A stretch of 64,000 bases of DNA from Pseudomonas nabeulensis (GCF_004682045.1 NZ_QUZT01000027.1:1-64000), one strand, 5' to 3'. Shown: positions 8,634 through 17,916, counted from the first letter of the stretch. Made by a program: numbers and translations. Notes: a model not told the origin generated them from the sequence alone.

Positions 8634-11600
8634 TTAACCTTTTCTGACGAGCTTCATCACCACCACAAAAAACACCGGCACAAACACCACCGCCAGCGTC
8701 GCGGTGATCATGCCGCCAATCACCCCCGTACCAATTGCCTGCTGGCTCGCCGAGCTGGCCCCGGTGGCAATCGCCAACGGCACCACACCCAGAATGAACG
8801 CCAGCGACGTCATGATGATCGGCCGCAAGCGCAGCCGCGCCGCTTTCAAGGTAGCGCTGATCAGGTCTTCGCCCTGGTCATACAAGTCCTTGGCAAACTC
8901 GATGATCAGAATCGCGTTCTTCGCCGACAGGCCGATGATGGTGATCAAACCGACCTTGAAAAACACATCGTTGGGCATGCCGCGCAAGGTCACGGCGAGT
9001 ACCGCGCCGAGTACACCCAGTGGCACCACCAGCAACACGGAGGTCGGGATCGACCAGCTTTCATACAGCGCCGCCAAGCACAGGAACACGATCAGCAGCG
9101 ACAGGCCCAGCAGCATCGGCGCCTGGGCGCCGGACAAGCGCTCCTGCAATGACAAGCCGGTCCATTCCTGGCCCAAACCTGCCGGCAATTGGTTGACCAG
9201 CTGCTGGATTTCATCCATCGCTTCGCCGGTGCTGTGACCCGGGGCTGCTTCACCGCTGATGGCAATGGCCGGATAGCCGTTATAGCGGGTCAACTGCGCC
9301 GGGCCCTGGGTCCATTTGGCTTCGACAAACGAAGACAGGGGCACCATTTTCCCGGCGTTATTGCGCACATTGATTTTCATCAAGTCCGCCACCTGGCTGC
9401 GTTGGTCGCCTTCGGCCTGCACCACCACCCGCTGCATGCGGCCCTGGTTGGGGAAGTCGTTGATGTACGCCGAACCAATAGCCGACGACAGCACATTACC
9501 CACATCCGCAAACGACACGCCCAGCGCGTTGGCCTGCTTGCGGTCGACTTCCAACTGCACCTGCGGCGCTTCGGCCAGGGCACTTTCGCGCACGTTGGCC
9601 AGGATCGGGCTTTTCTCGGCGGCGGCCAGCAACTCGGTACGCGCCGCCATCAAGGCCGCGTGGCCGACGCCGCCACGGTCCTGCAAGCGGAACTCGAAAC
9701 CACTGGACGTACCCAGTCCGTCTACCGGCGGCGGCAGGATCGCGTAGGCAATCGCGTCCTTCAATTCGCTGAAGGCCATATTGGCGCGGTCGGCAATCGA
9801 TGCTGCTGAATCATCACTGCCGCGCTCGGACCAATCCTTGAGCGTGGTAAATGCCAACGCCGCGTTCTGCCCGGAACCGGAGAAACTGAACCCCATGATC
9901 ATGGTGGTATCACCCACTCCAGGTTCCCCGGCGTTATGCGCCTCGATCTGTTCGGCCACCTGCACCGTACGGTTCTTGCTGGCACCCGGCGGCAATTGGA
10001 TATCAGTGATGGTGTAACCCTGGTCTTCCACCGGCAGGAACGAGGAGGGCAGGCGCATGAACATCAGCCCCAGGCCCACCAGCAGCACGGCATAGATCAG
10101 CAGGTAACGGACACTGCGCTTGAGCGCATAGGCGACCCAGCCTTCATAGCGGTCGGTGAGCTGTTCGAAACGTTGGTTGAACCAGCCGAAGAAACCGCCC
10201 TTGGCGTGGTGATCATCCTGGGCAATGGGCTTGAGCAGGGTCGCACACAGCGCTGGGGTCAAGGTCAGTGCCAGGAACGCCGAGAACAGGATCGAGGTGG
10301 CCATCGACAGCGAGAACTGTTGGTAGATCACCCCCACCGAACCCGGCATAAACGCCATCGGCAGGAACACCGCCACCAACACCAGCGTGATACCGACGAT
10401 AGCCCCAGTGATCTGGCCCATGGCCTTTTTGGTCGCGTCCTTGGGTGATAAACCCTCGGTGGCCATGATCCGCTCGACGTTCTCCACCACCACAATCGCA
10501 TCGTCCACCAGGATGCCGATGGCCAACACCATGCCGAACATGGTCAGCACGTTGATCGAGAACCCCAGCAACAACATGGTGGCGAAAGTGCCCATCAACG
10601 CAATCGGCACCACCAGCGTGGGGATCAGCGTGTAGCGCACGTTCTGCAGGAACAGGAACATCACCGCAAACACTAGCGCCATGGCTTCGAGCAGGGTGTA
10701 GACCACCTTGGTGATCGAGACCTTCACGAACGGCGAGGTATCGTACGGAATCTTGTATTCCACATTGGCCGGGAAGTAGCGCGACAGCTCATCCATCTTC
10801 GCCCGCACCAACGTCGCGGTGTTCAGCGCGTTGGCGCCGGGCGACAACTGTACGCTGACGGCGGTGGAAGGCTTGCCGTTCAGGCGCGTGGAGAACTGGT
10901 ATTCCTGGCTGCCGATTTCCACCCGCGCTACATCGCCGATGCGCACGGTGGAACCATCCGGGTTGGCCTTGAGCACGATGTCGGCGAATTCCGCAGGCGT
11001 CGAGAGCTGGCCCTTGACCAGGATCGCGGCAGTGATTTCCTGGGTGTTGGTGCCGGGCAAATCACCGATGCTACCGGCGGAAACCTGGGCATTCTGCGCG
11101 CTGATCGCGGCATTGACGTCGGCGGGGGTGAGGTTGAAACCGATCAGCTTTTGCGGGTCGATCCAGATACGCATCGCCCGTTCGGCGCCGTACAGCTGGG
11201 CCTTGCCCACACCGTCCAGGCGCTTGAGCTCGTTCATCACGTTGCGCGCCAGGTAGTCGCTGAGCGCTACGTCATCAAGCTTGCCGTCGCTGGAAGTGAG
11301 GGTGACCAGCAACAGGAAGCCGGCGGAGACTTTTTCCACCTGCAAGCCCTGCTGGGTGACCGCTTGCGGCAAGCGCGGCTCTACCGCCTTGAGGCGGTTT
11401 TGCACGTCGACCTGGGCCATTTCCGGGTCGGTGCCCGGTTGGAACGTAGCGGTGATGGTGGCCGAACCGAGGCTGCTCTGGGATTCGAAATACAGCAGGT
11501 GGTCGGCGCCGTTGAGTTCCTGCTCGATCAGGCTCACCACGCTTTCATCCAGTGTTTGCGCCGAAGCACCGGGGTACACCGCGTAGATTTCCACCTTCGG

Positions 11601-11720
11601 CGGTGCCACGTTGGGGTACTGCGCCACGGGCAATTGCGGAATCGCCAGTGCACCGGCCAGCAGGATAAACAGGGCCACCACCCAGGCGAAAATCGGGCGG
11701 TCAATAAAGAACTGCGGCAT
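8634..11720 (-). CDS. RND (HAE1) multidrug efflux permease, MexY/AcrB-like
   Basis: A 1028-residue inner-membrane RND pump, the normal length for the hydrophobe/amphiphile efflux-1 family. It starts MPQFFIDRPIFAWVVALFI. TM4 carries the proton-relay pair in GMVLAIGILVDDAIVVVENVER (two Asp), and the TM10 Lys is in GLSAKNAILIIEFAKD. The segment ELSRYFPANVEYKIPYDTSPFV is closer to MexY/AmrB than to MexB, but I cannot settle the orthologue without a tree. It exports drugs from periplasm or membrane by proton antiport as a trimer. The adaptor gene is 6 nt upstream; no outer-membrane factor follows, so a TolC/OprM-type channel encoded elsewhere must be used, as MexXY does. Confidence 0.92.
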   Translation of the reverse strand: MPQFFIDRPIFAWVVALFILLAGALAIPQLPVAQYPNVAPPKVEIYAVYPGASAQTLDESVVSLIEQELNGADHLLYFESQSSLGSATITATFQPGTDPEMAQVDVQNRLKAVEPRLPQAVTQQGLQVEKVSAGFLLLVTLTSSDGKLDDVALSDYLARNVMNELKRLDGVGKAQLYGAERAMRIWIDPQKLIGFNLTPADVNAAISAQNAQVSAGSIGDLPGTNTQEITAAILVKGQLSTPAEFADIVLKANPDGSTVRIGDVARVEIGSQEYQFSTRLNGKPSTAVSVQLSPGANALNTATLVRAKMDELSRYFPANVEYKIPYDTSPFVKVSITKVVYTLLEAMALVFAVMFLFLQNVRYTLIPTLVVPIALMGTFATMLLLGFSINVLTMFGMVLAIGILVDDAIVVVENVERIMATEGLSPKDATKKAMGQITGAIVGITLVLVAVFLPMAFMPGSVGVIYQQFSLSMATSILFSAFLALTLTPALCATLLKPIAQDDHHAKGGFFGWFNQRFEQLTDRYEGWVAYALKRSVRYLLIYAVLLVGLGLMFMRLPSSFLPVEDQGYTITDIQLPPGASKNRTVQVAEQIEAHNAGEPGVGDTTMIMGFSFSGSGQNAALAFTTLKDWSERGSDDSAASIADRANMAFSELKDAIAYAILPPPVDGLGTSSGFEFRLQDRGGVGHAALMAARTELLAAAEKSPILANVRESALAEAPQVQLEVDRKQANALGVSFADVGNVLSSAIGSAYINDFPNQGRMQRVVVQAEGDQRSQVADLMKINVRNNAGKMVPLSSFVEAKWTQGPAQLTRYNGYPAIAISGEAAPGHSTGEAMDEIQQLVNQLPAGLGQEWTGLSLQERLSGAQAPMLLGLSLLIVFLCLAALYESWSIPTSVLLVVPLGVLGAVLAVTLRGMPNDVFFKVGLITIIGLSAKNAILIIEFAKDLYDQGEDLISATLKAARLRLRPIIMTSLAFILGVVPLAIATGASSASQQAIGTGVIGGMITATLAVVFVPVFFVVVMKLVRKG

Positions 11721-11726
11721 GGCGGG

Positions 11727-12851
11727 TTATTCCTCTACCTGGACTTTTTCACCGGGCCGAGCATGTTGCAGGCCTTCGACGACAATGCGGTCACCGGCCT
11801 TGAGGCCACTGCTGACCACCCAGCGGTCTTCGACCACTGCGCCCAGTTCAACCGGTTGCAGGCTCACCGTCTGTTCGGCGTCTACCAGCAGCACCATCGG
11901 GATACCCGCACTGTCGCGGGTGATGGCGCGTTGCGGCACGCTGATGCCTTGCTTGTCGACCGCTTGCTCCAGGCGCACCCGCACAAAGCTGCCGGGCAGC
12001 AGGTCAAGGTCGGGGTTGGGGAATTCGCTGCGCAAGATGATCTGACCGGTGCCGGGGTCGACGCTGATCTCGGCAAACAGCAACTTGCCCGGCAACGGGT
12101 ACAGGCTGCCATCGTCCTGGATCAGCGTGGCCTTGGCCTGGTCCTGGCCGACCTGCTTCAAGCTGCCGGCGCGGAAGGCGCGGCGCAGGTCGTTGAGTTC
12201 GCGGGTGGATTGGGTGAGGTCGGCGTGGATCGGGTCCAACTGCTGGATGATCGCCAGCGGCGTGGCCTCGTTCTGGCCCACCAGCGCGCCTTCGGTCACC
12301 AACGCACGGCCAATGCGCCCGGAGATCGGTGCGGTGACGGTGGCATAGCCCAGGTTCAATCGGGCGCGTTCGACGGCGGCTTTGTTGGCCGCCACTTCGG
12401 CGTTGGTCTGGCGCAGGGTGGCGCGGGCGTTGTCGTAGTCCTGGGCGCTGATGGCTTTTTCTTCCACCAACTGGCTGTAGCGCTGCTCTTGCAGGCGCGC
12501 CTGGAACGCATTGGCCTCGGCCTTGCTCAGGTTGGCCTGGGCGCTGTCGAGGTCGGCCTTGAACGGCGCCGGGTCGATGCGGAACAGCACGTCGCCCTGT
12601 TTGACGTCATGGCCTTCGTTGAATACCCGCTGCATCACCACGCCGGCCACCCGCGCACGCACCTCGGCGATACGCGGCGCGGCAATGCGCCCGCTGAGTT
12701 CGCTGCTGATGGAAAGCGGTTTGGCTTGCAGGGTTTCGATACGGACTTTGGCCAACGGCGCTTCCGGCGCCTGGGCGGCCGATTTGTCGCAAGCGCTGAG
12801 GGCAAAGGTCAGGGCCAGCAGGCAAAACGGCGCAAACAGATTCTTCGACAT
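11727..12851 (-). CDS. RND efflux periplasmic adaptor (membrane fusion) lipoprotein
   Basis: 374 residues from the ATG at 12851. The signal peptide ends in the lipobox FALSAC, so the protein is likely lipid-anchored to the inner membrane. The lipoyl half-motifs (RIAAPRIAEVRARVAGVVMQ and APISGRIGRALVTEG) flank an alpha-helical hairpin (residues about 95-170), followed by beta-barrel and membrane-proximal domains. It joins the RND pump to an outer-membrane channel. Thirteen additional in-frame codons exist upstream, but they would displace the signal peptide. A REP lies between this gene and the divergent two-component system. Confidence 0.92.
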   Translation of the reverse strand: MSKNLFAPFCLLALTFALSACDKSAAQAPEAPLAKVRIETLQAKPLSISSELSGRIAAPRIAEVRARVAGVVMQRVFNEGHDVKQGDVLFRIDPAPFKADLDSAQANLSKAEANAFQARLQEQRYSQLVEEKAISAQDYDNARATLRQTNAEVAANKAAVERARLNLGYATVTAPISGRIGRALVTEGALVGQNEATPLAIIQQLDPIHADLTQSTRELNDLRRAFRAGSLKQVGQDQAKATLIQDDGSLYPLPGKLLFAEISVDPGTGQIILRSEFPNPDLDLLPGSFVRVRLEQAVDKQGISVPQRAITRDSAGIPMVLLVDAEQTVSLQPVELGAVVEDRWVVSSGLKAGDRIVVEGLQHARPGEKVQVEE

Positions 12852-13006
12852 GCTCTTATCCCAATAATGACTGGCGCATCCTAAGGTCACCTGCGCCGTG
12901 GTGCTGTGAAGCTGTGTAGGTGGTCTGTGAAGAAATGTAAGGTGCGGCGCACAGTGCGCCGGGTACGTATATCCTTATAAACATCCCACAAACACCAAAG
13001 ATCCCA

Positions 13007-13095
13007 TGTGGGAGGGGGCTTGCCCCCGATAGCGGTGGGTCAGTGAAGAATATTTCAACTGATACACCGCTATCGGGGGCAAGCCCCCTCCCACA
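13007..13095. repeat. REP doublet (REPIN) in divergent intergenic region
   Basis: Canonical paired REP: left arm TGTGGGAGGGGGCTTGCC, right arm complementary, with a 40-odd-nt middle. It lies between the divergent efflux adaptor and response-regulator genes, ending 45 nt before the latter's ATG, so it may insulate or overlap the promoter region. Confidence 0.92.
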
Positions 13096-13140
13096 TTGGA
13101 TTTGTGTAAGACCAACAATTGTATTTTCGGAAACATCCCC

Positions 13141-13842
13141 ATGCCCAACATCCTCCTGGTGGAAGACGACGCCGCACTCTCCGAGCTGATTGCCAGCTAC
13201 CTGGAACGCAATGGCTACCACGTCAGCGTGCTCAGCCGTGGCGACCATGTGCGCGAACGTGCGCGTCTGAACCCACCGGACCTGGTGATCCTCGACCTGA
13301 TGTTGCCCGGCCTCGATGGCCTGCAAGTGTGCCGCCTGCTGCGTGCCGACTCGGCGGGCTTGCCGATCCTGATGCTCACCGCCCGTGATGACAGCCACGA
13401 CCAGGTGCTGGGCCTGGAAATGGGTGCTGACGATTACGTCACCAAACCCTGCGAGCCCCGTGTGTTGCTGGCGCGCGTGCGCACCTTGTTGCGCCGCAGC
13501 AGCCTGTCCGAACCGCTCGCCGCCAACGATCAGATCATCATGGGCAACCTGTGCATCGACCTGTCGGAACGCACCGTGACCTGGCGCGAACAGGCCGTGG
13601 AGTTGTCCAGCGGCGAATACAACCTGCTGGTGGTGCTGGCCCGGCACGCTGGCGAAGTACTCAGCCGCGACCAGATCCTGCAACGCCTGCGCGGTATCGA
13701 GTTCAACGGCACCGACCGCTCGGTGGACGTGGCCATCTCCAAGCTGCGCCGCAAGTTCGACGACAACGCCGGCGAGGCGCGCAAGATCAAGACAGTATGG
13801 GGCAAGGGCTACCTGTTCAGCCGCTCCGAGTGGGAATGCTGA
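13141..13842 (+). CDS. OmpR-family response regulator (RstA-like)
   Basis: 233 residues from the ATG at 13141. The receiver domain has the acidic pocket in LVEDDAALSE, the phospho-acceptor Asp52 in VILDLMLPG and Lys102 in VTKPCEP. The C-terminal winged helix contains SGEYNLLVVLARHAGEVLSRDQIL and SVDVAISKLRRKF. Upstream in-frame codons from 13096 overlap the REP and were rejected. It pairs with the sensor kinase starting 3 nt after its stop. The divergent efflux operon is a plausible but unproven target. Confidence 0.92.
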   Translation: MPNILLVEDDAALSELIASYLERNGYHVSVLSRGDHVRERARLNPPDLVILDLMLPGLDGLQVCRLLRADSAGLPILMLTARDDSHDQVLGLEMGADDYVTKPCEPRVLLARVRTLLRRSSLSEPLAANDQIIMGNLCIDLSERTVTWREQAVELSSGEYNLLVVLARHAGEVLSRDQILQRLRGIEFNGTDRSVDVAISKLRRKFDDNAGEARKIKTVWGKGYLFSRSEWEC

Positions 13843-13845
13843 TCC

Positions 13846-15147
13846 ATGTTTCGTGTCCTGCTGCGGCTCTACCTGATCACCATCGTCACCTACAGTGCGG
13901 CGATTTTCCTCATCCCGAAACTGGTCATTCAACTGTTCGAACACCGTTACCTTGACTACAACGTCGAGCAGTCGCGGGGCATGCAAAAACTTATCGTCAA
14001 GCAATACCAGCGGGCACCGGTGTCGCGTTGGTCCCAGGTCACCGACCAACTGAGCCAGGATTTTGCACCGCTCAGCGTGCAATTGCTGTTGCGCCAGGAC
14101 GCCAGCTATACGCCGGAGGAAGCGCAGCTGCTGGCCGACGGCAAACCGGTGATTCGCCTGGGGGAGTGGGGCTGGGCGGAAGATATCAGCTCGCCGCTCA
14201 ATGACCAGTTTGTGGTCAAGCTGACCATTCCGCCGGACCCGCTGGACATGAACCTGCTGTACTGGTCAATGAACGTGTTGATCGGCGCGGCGCTGCTCGC
14301 TTGCCTGCTGGTTTGGCTGCGGCCGCACTGGCGCGACCTGGAGCGTCTGAAAAGCACCGCCACGCAATTGGGCAAAGGCAACCTGGGCGAGCGTACGCAG
14401 ATTCCCGCCAGTTCCAACATCGGCAGCCTGGCCTCGGTGTTCGACACCATGGCCGACGACATCGAGCGCCTGCTCAACCAGCAACGCGACCTGCTCAACG
14501 CGGTGTCCCATGAACTGCGTACACCGCTGACCCGCCTGGATTTCGGCCTGGCCCTGGCCCTGTCCGACGAGTTGCCCCAGGCCAGTCGCGAACGCTTGCA
14601 AACCCTGGTGGCGCACATCCGTGAGCTGGATGAGTTGGTGTTGGAGCTGCTGTCCTACAGCCGCCTGCAAAACCCGGCGCAGTTGCCGGAACGCGTCGAG
14701 GTGGCGCTCGATGAGTTTGTCGACAGCGTACTGGGTAGCGTGGATGACGAACTGGAAAACCCCGAGATCGTCATCGATGTGGCCCTCGACTGTGCCGTGG
14801 AGCGTTTCAGCCTCGACCCACGCCTGACGGCCCGCGCCTTGCAGAACCTGTTGCGCAACGCCACGCGTTATTGCGACAAGCGGATTCAGGTAGGGGTCAA
14901 GGTCGGCGCCGACGGCTGCGAAATCTGGGTGGACGACGATGGTATCGGCATCCCCCTGGACCAGCGCGAGCGCATTTTCGAGCCGTTCTACCGCCTCGAT
15001 CGCAGCCGCGACCGCGCCACAGGTGGCTTCGGCCTGGGCCTGGCCATCAGTCGGCGAGCGCTGGAGGCCCAGGGCGGCACCTTGACGGCGCTGGCGTCAC
15101 CGCTGGGTGGTGCGCGGTTTCGGGTGTGGTTGCCCAGCGTCGGCTGA
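13846..15147 (+). CDS. Sensor histidine kinase (RstB-like)
   Basis: A 433-residue two-transmembrane sensor: TM1 at about residues 5-28, a periplasmic domain of about 110 residues, TM2 near 140-160, then a HAMP region. The dimerisation/phosphorylation box is AVSHELRTPLTRLDF with His222. The ATPase domain has an N box (LQNLLRNATRYC), G1 (DDDGIGIP) and G2 (GGFGLGLAISRRA). The short periplasmic part and the overall arrangement fit RstB of the RstAB system. The signal sensed cannot be read. It is co-transcribed with the upstream regulator gene. Confidence 0.91.
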   Translation: MFRVLLRLYLITIVTYSAAIFLIPKLVIQLFEHRYLDYNVEQSRGMQKLIVKQYQRAPVSRWSQVTDQLSQDFAPLSVQLLLRQDASYTPEEAQLLADGKPVIRLGEWGWAEDISSPLNDQFVVKLTIPPDPLDMNLLYWSMNVLIGAALLACLLVWLRPHWRDLERLKSTATQLGKGNLGERTQIPASSNIGSLASVFDTMADDIERLLNQQRDLLNAVSHELRTPLTRLDFGLALALSDELPQASRERLQTLVAHIRELDELVLELLSYSRLQNPAQLPERVEVALDEFVDSVLGSVDDELENPEIVIDVALDCAVERFSLDPRLTARALQNLLRNATRYCDKRIQVGVKVGADGCEIWVDDDGIGIPLDQRERIFEPFYRLDRSRDRATGGFGLGLAISRRALEAQGGTLTALASPLGGARFRVWLPSVG

Positions 15148-15816
15148 TCAGAGCACCTTCACCGCACGACCGATAGCCTGGATCGGCCCGGTGGGTTTGC
15201 CAGTGGGCGAGCCGCTCGGGTCTTCCAGGGTCAGTTCGAACAGCTGGTTGGGCGCGAGCGGCGGCAGTGTGTCCAGCGGCACCGACAGCGACTGTCCAGG
15301 CTTGACCAACCCGAGGGACACCGGCCCTTGCCAGCCATCGCCCTTGGTCCAGAACTGCAAGGCCTTGTCGGCGGGTACTTCCATCACGCCCAAGGGAATC
15401 AACTGAATCTGCTGGTTGTTGCTGGCCTGGATCACCCAGCCCGGCGCCTGGCTTTGCGGTGCCACCAGCACCACCACAAACGTTGGATCAGGCGTCGGTG
15501 AGCGCATCACTAACAGCGTGCCCAGGATCACTGTTGCCAGTAGCCCGACGCCAGCCAGGCCGCGCCATACCGCCAGCAGGTCCCACCAGCGAGTGCGAGC
15601 AGTGGCGATATGGCGTTCGATACGCTGCCACAGCTGTGCCGAAGGCTGCACAGGCTCGGCCAGCGCCGTCAGCGGCAATAGACGTTGCTCCCAGGCATCC
15701 ACCGCGGCACGCAACGCGGCGTCGTGCTTGAGGCGTTGTTCCACCTCGGCGCGCTGTTCGGCGGGCAGGGTGCCCAACACGTATTCACTGGCGAGTTCTT
15801 CGAGGGGGTCGCTCAT
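15148..15816 (-). CDS. Anti-sigma factor (RskA-type, single transmembrane)
   Basis: 222 residues from ATG 15816, whose first bases overlap the sigma-factor stop (ATGA). An alternative GTG three codons upstream exists. The N-terminal anti-sigma part (LASEYVLGTLPAEQRAEVEQRL) carries no zinc-binding HxxxCxxC motif. A single transmembrane segment at about residues 90-110 (GLAGVGLLATVILGTLLVM) leads to a periplasmic RskA-type beta domain ending in an SPTGKPTGPIQAIG segment. It should hold the ECF sigma factor at the membrane until a signal triggers release or proteolysis. Confidence 0.88.
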   Translation of the reverse strand: MSDPLEELASEYVLGTLPAEQRAEVEQRLKHDAALRAAVDAWEQRLLPLTALAEPVQPSAQLWQRIERHIATARTRWWDLLAVWRGLAGVGLLATVILGTLLVMRSPTPDPTFVVVLVAPQSQAPGWVIQASNNQQIQLIPLGVMEVPADKALQFWTKGDGWQGPVSLGLVKPGQSLSVPLDTLPPLAPNQLFELTLEDPSGSPTGKPTGPIQAIGRAVKVL

Positions 15817-16328
15817 GCCATGCACTCCCGCAGCGCGGCGAGGCTGCGTTTTATCCAGGCTTTGACCGTCCCCAGTGGGGTGCCCAGTTTCAACGCGATT
15901 TCGCTATGGGAATAACCGTCGACATACGCATGCAAGATGCACGTGCGACGAGCCGGGTCGAGTTGCTCCAGGCACGTGTGTACCTGCCCGGAGCGCGCAC
16001 TGAATTCAAAGGTATCGCCATCATTGACCGGCTCGTGCTGCTCATCCAGTGGCACCTCGCGGTACTGGTTGCGCACGACATTGAGGGCCAGGTGGCGGGT
16101 CACGCTGAACACCCAGCCACGGGCGGAGCCGCGACTGGGGTCAAAACTGCCAGCACCGCGCCAGATCTTGAGGAACGCGTCATGCACGATATCCTCGGCC
16201 ACCGCCTTGTCCCGGACGATACGCATGGCTACACCGAGCAGGTGGTTGCTTTCCTGCTCGTATAACCGGCGCAAGGCCTTTTGATCGCCACGGGCACAGG
16301 CCAGCAAACAGGCTTCGTAATCAAACAC
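15813..16328 (-). CDS. ECF sigma-70 family RNA polymerase sigma factor
   Basis: A 171-residue ECF sigma factor with region 2 (LYEQESNHLLGVAMRIVRDKAVAEDIVHDAFLKIW) and region 4 (ARRTCILHAYVDGYSHSEIALKLGTPLGTVKAWIKRSL). It is of the SigK/RskA-linked type, directing transcription of a small regulon usually including its own operon. The start is GTG at 16328 with GAGGGA five bases upstream. The stop overlaps the anti-sigma ATG by 4 nt. DUF3455, 47 nt upstream on the same strand, may be in the same transcript or be a target. Confidence 0.9.
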   Translation of the reverse strand: MFDYEACLLACARGDQKALRRLYEQESNHLLGVAMRIVRDKAVAEDIVHDAFLKIWRGAGSFDPSRGSARGWVFSVTRHLALNVVRNQYREVPLDEQHEPVNDGDTFEFSARSGQVHTCLEQLDPARRTCILHAYVDGYSHSEIALKLGTPLGTVKAWIKRSLAALRECMA

Positions 16329-16375
16329 GCACGTCCCTCAAGCATGGATTCCTCACGCAGCGTAGCCGACTTTGC

Positions 16376-16891
16376 TCAATTGGCGGCCCAGAAGATGTAA
16401 TCCGCCTGGTACTTCACCACTTCCTGCTTGCCCTTGTTGGCCACCGTGCAGGCGCTGCTCGGTGCGACGCCGCCCTTGAGGGCAACCCGTTGGATATAGC
16501 TCACGCCGCTCATCGCACCCTTGCCTTCGGCCGGGTTGGCCTTGACCAGTTGGTACGGCAGGTTGCCCGGACTCGACGGCGCTACGGCCAACTGGGTGCC
16601 GGTGATCTTCGAACCGTCCTTGGCTTCCCAGGTGGCCGGCGGGCCGAAATAGGTACCCACTTGCTTGCCACTGCGGTCATTCAACACGGCCTTGGGACCG
16701 ACAAAGGTCCACTCGACCTGGCCGGCGGCGTTGGCCTTGTCGCGGCACTCGTAGGTGATTTCGCCAACGCCGGTGGTTTCCAGCGCCACCTTGTGGCCGT
16801 CGGGTACCTTGATGCTGTCGGGCACGGCCTGGGCGAAGGCGGCGGGGGCGGCAAGCAGGGTGGCGAGGCAGAGCAATGCTTTAGCGTTCAT
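16376..16891 (-). CDS. DUF3455 periplasmic/secreted protein
   Basis: The 171-residue product has a clear signal peptide (MNAKALLCLATLLAAPAAFA, cleaved after AFA-Q). The mature part matches the DUF3455 pattern: PDSIKVPDGHKVALETTGVGEITYECR near the start, PPATWEAKDGSKITG in the middle and YQADYIFWAA at the end. Function is unknown; relatives are often found with oxidative-stress ECF sigma systems, as here. The gene precedes the sigma/anti-sigma pair on the same strand. It has two cysteines (YECR and SSACTV) that could form a disulfide. Confidence 0.87.
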   Translation of the reverse strand: MNAKALLCLATLLAAPAAFAQAVPDSIKVPDGHKVALETTGVGEITYECRDKANAAGQVEWTFVGPKAVLNDRSGKQVGTYFGPPATWEAKDGSKITGTQLAVAPSSPGNLPYQLVKANPAEGKGAMSGVSYIQRVALKGGVAPSSACTVANKGKQEVVKYQADYIFWAAN

Positions 16892-17084
16892 GGTGGTTCT
16901 CCATTGGGTAGAACAGCAGGGTTGCTGCCGGTACTACCCAGAGACATAGAAATTGGATGCAGTGCCCGCCAATAAAATTTACCGAAAAACAAAAAGATCT
17001 AAAGTCAGATCATATTGATATAAGTCGTTATAAGAAAAATCGCTATCCTGCCGCCAGAAATTTATAAGGCCGCAGGTAGCAGTA

Positions 17085-17870
17085 ATGGATGTGGGTAATT
17101 TTGGTTTTGTAATTGCGGGCCTGATCGTCGGTTTTATCGTGGGCATGACCGGCGTGGGTGGGGGCTCGTTGATGACCCCGATCCTGTTGTGGTTCGGTAT
17201 CAACCCGGCCACCGCCGTGGGCACCGACCTGTTGTACGCCGCCATCACCAAGTCCGGTGGGGTGCTGGTGCACAGCAAGAACAAGAATATCGACTGGACC
17301 ATCACCGGCTGGCTCACGCTCGGCAGCGTGCCCGCCGTCCTGCTGACCCTGTGGTTCCTGGCCAGCTTGCACACCGACCCCAGCGCGATGAACGCGGTGA
17401 TCAAGCAGGCCCTGGGCGTGGTGCTGCTGCTGACGGCCCTGGCGATCCTGTTCAAGAAAACCCTGTTGGCCTTCGCCCAGCGCCATGCCGGCGACGACTA
17501 CCACATGAATCCGCGCAACCTGAATGCGCTGACAGTGGTGACCGGCGCGGTCCTCGGCACCATGGTTGCCCTCACCTCCATCGGCGCCGGCGCCCTCGGC
17601 ACGGTGGCGCTGTTTATCCTGTACCCGTTCCTGGCGACTCGCCGTTTGGTGGGCACCGAGATCGCCCACGCCGTGCCGCTGACCCTGGTGGCGGGGTTGG
17701 GCCATGCGAGCATGGGCAATATGGACTGGCACCTGTTGGGCTTTTTGCTGATGGGGTCGTTGCCGGGGATTTATATCGGTAGCCATATGACCGGCAAACT
17801 GCCGGATGGTGTGTTGCGGCCATGCCTGGCGATCATGCTTATGGCCATCGGCTACAAACTCGCTTTCTAA
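17085..17870 (+). CDS. Sulfite exporter TauE/SafE family permease
   Basis: A 261-residue protein with about eight hydrophobic segments of the TauE/SafE (DUF81) family. The two inverted halves carry the signature glycine-rich loops GMTGVGGGSLMTPILL near residue 20 and ALTSIGAGALGTVALF near residue 165. Members export sulfite, sulfoacetate or related organosulfur anions, or import sulfur compounds; its position about 1.3 kb from the sulfone monooxygenase genes is suggestive but not proof. An imperfect hairpin (CCTGCCGCC and GGCCGCAGG arms) spans 17048-17075 just before the ATG and could include the ribosome-binding region. Confidence 0.88.
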   Translation: MDVGNFGFVIAGLIVGFIVGMTGVGGGSLMTPILLWFGINPATAVGTDLLYAAITKSGGVLVHSKNKNIDWTITGWLTLGSVPAVLLTLWFLASLHTDPSAMNAVIKQALGVVLLLTALAILFKKTLLAFAQRHAGDDYHMNPRNLNALTVVTGAVLGTMVALTSIGAGALGTVALFILYPFLATRRLVGTEIAHAVPLTLVAGLGHASMGNMDWHLLGFLLMGSLPGIYIGSHMTGKLPDGVLRPCLAIMLMAIGYKLAF

Positions 17871-17888
17871 GCCTGTACACAGTTTAAA

Positions 17889-17916
17889 TGTGGGAGGGGG
17901 CAAGCCCCCTCCCACA
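17889..17916. repeat. Minimal REP hairpin (single stem)
   Basis: A 28-bp inverted repeat with 13-bp arms and AA centre, identical to the one at 8603-8630. It lies between the convergent ends of the TauE permease and the SfnB-type gene, where it could act as a bidirectional stabiliser or attenuator. Confidence 0.9.

Noticed and set aside
9890-9930. GGAACC followed by CCACC on the minus strand, a weak hrp-box-like match
   Set aside because: The spacer is 14 nt, the last A of the consensus is absent and it lies inside the RND gene.
12856-14082. Long minus-strand open frame across the REP and the response regulator
   Set aside because: It runs through a REP and antisense to two conserved signalling genes; the translation shows no domain.
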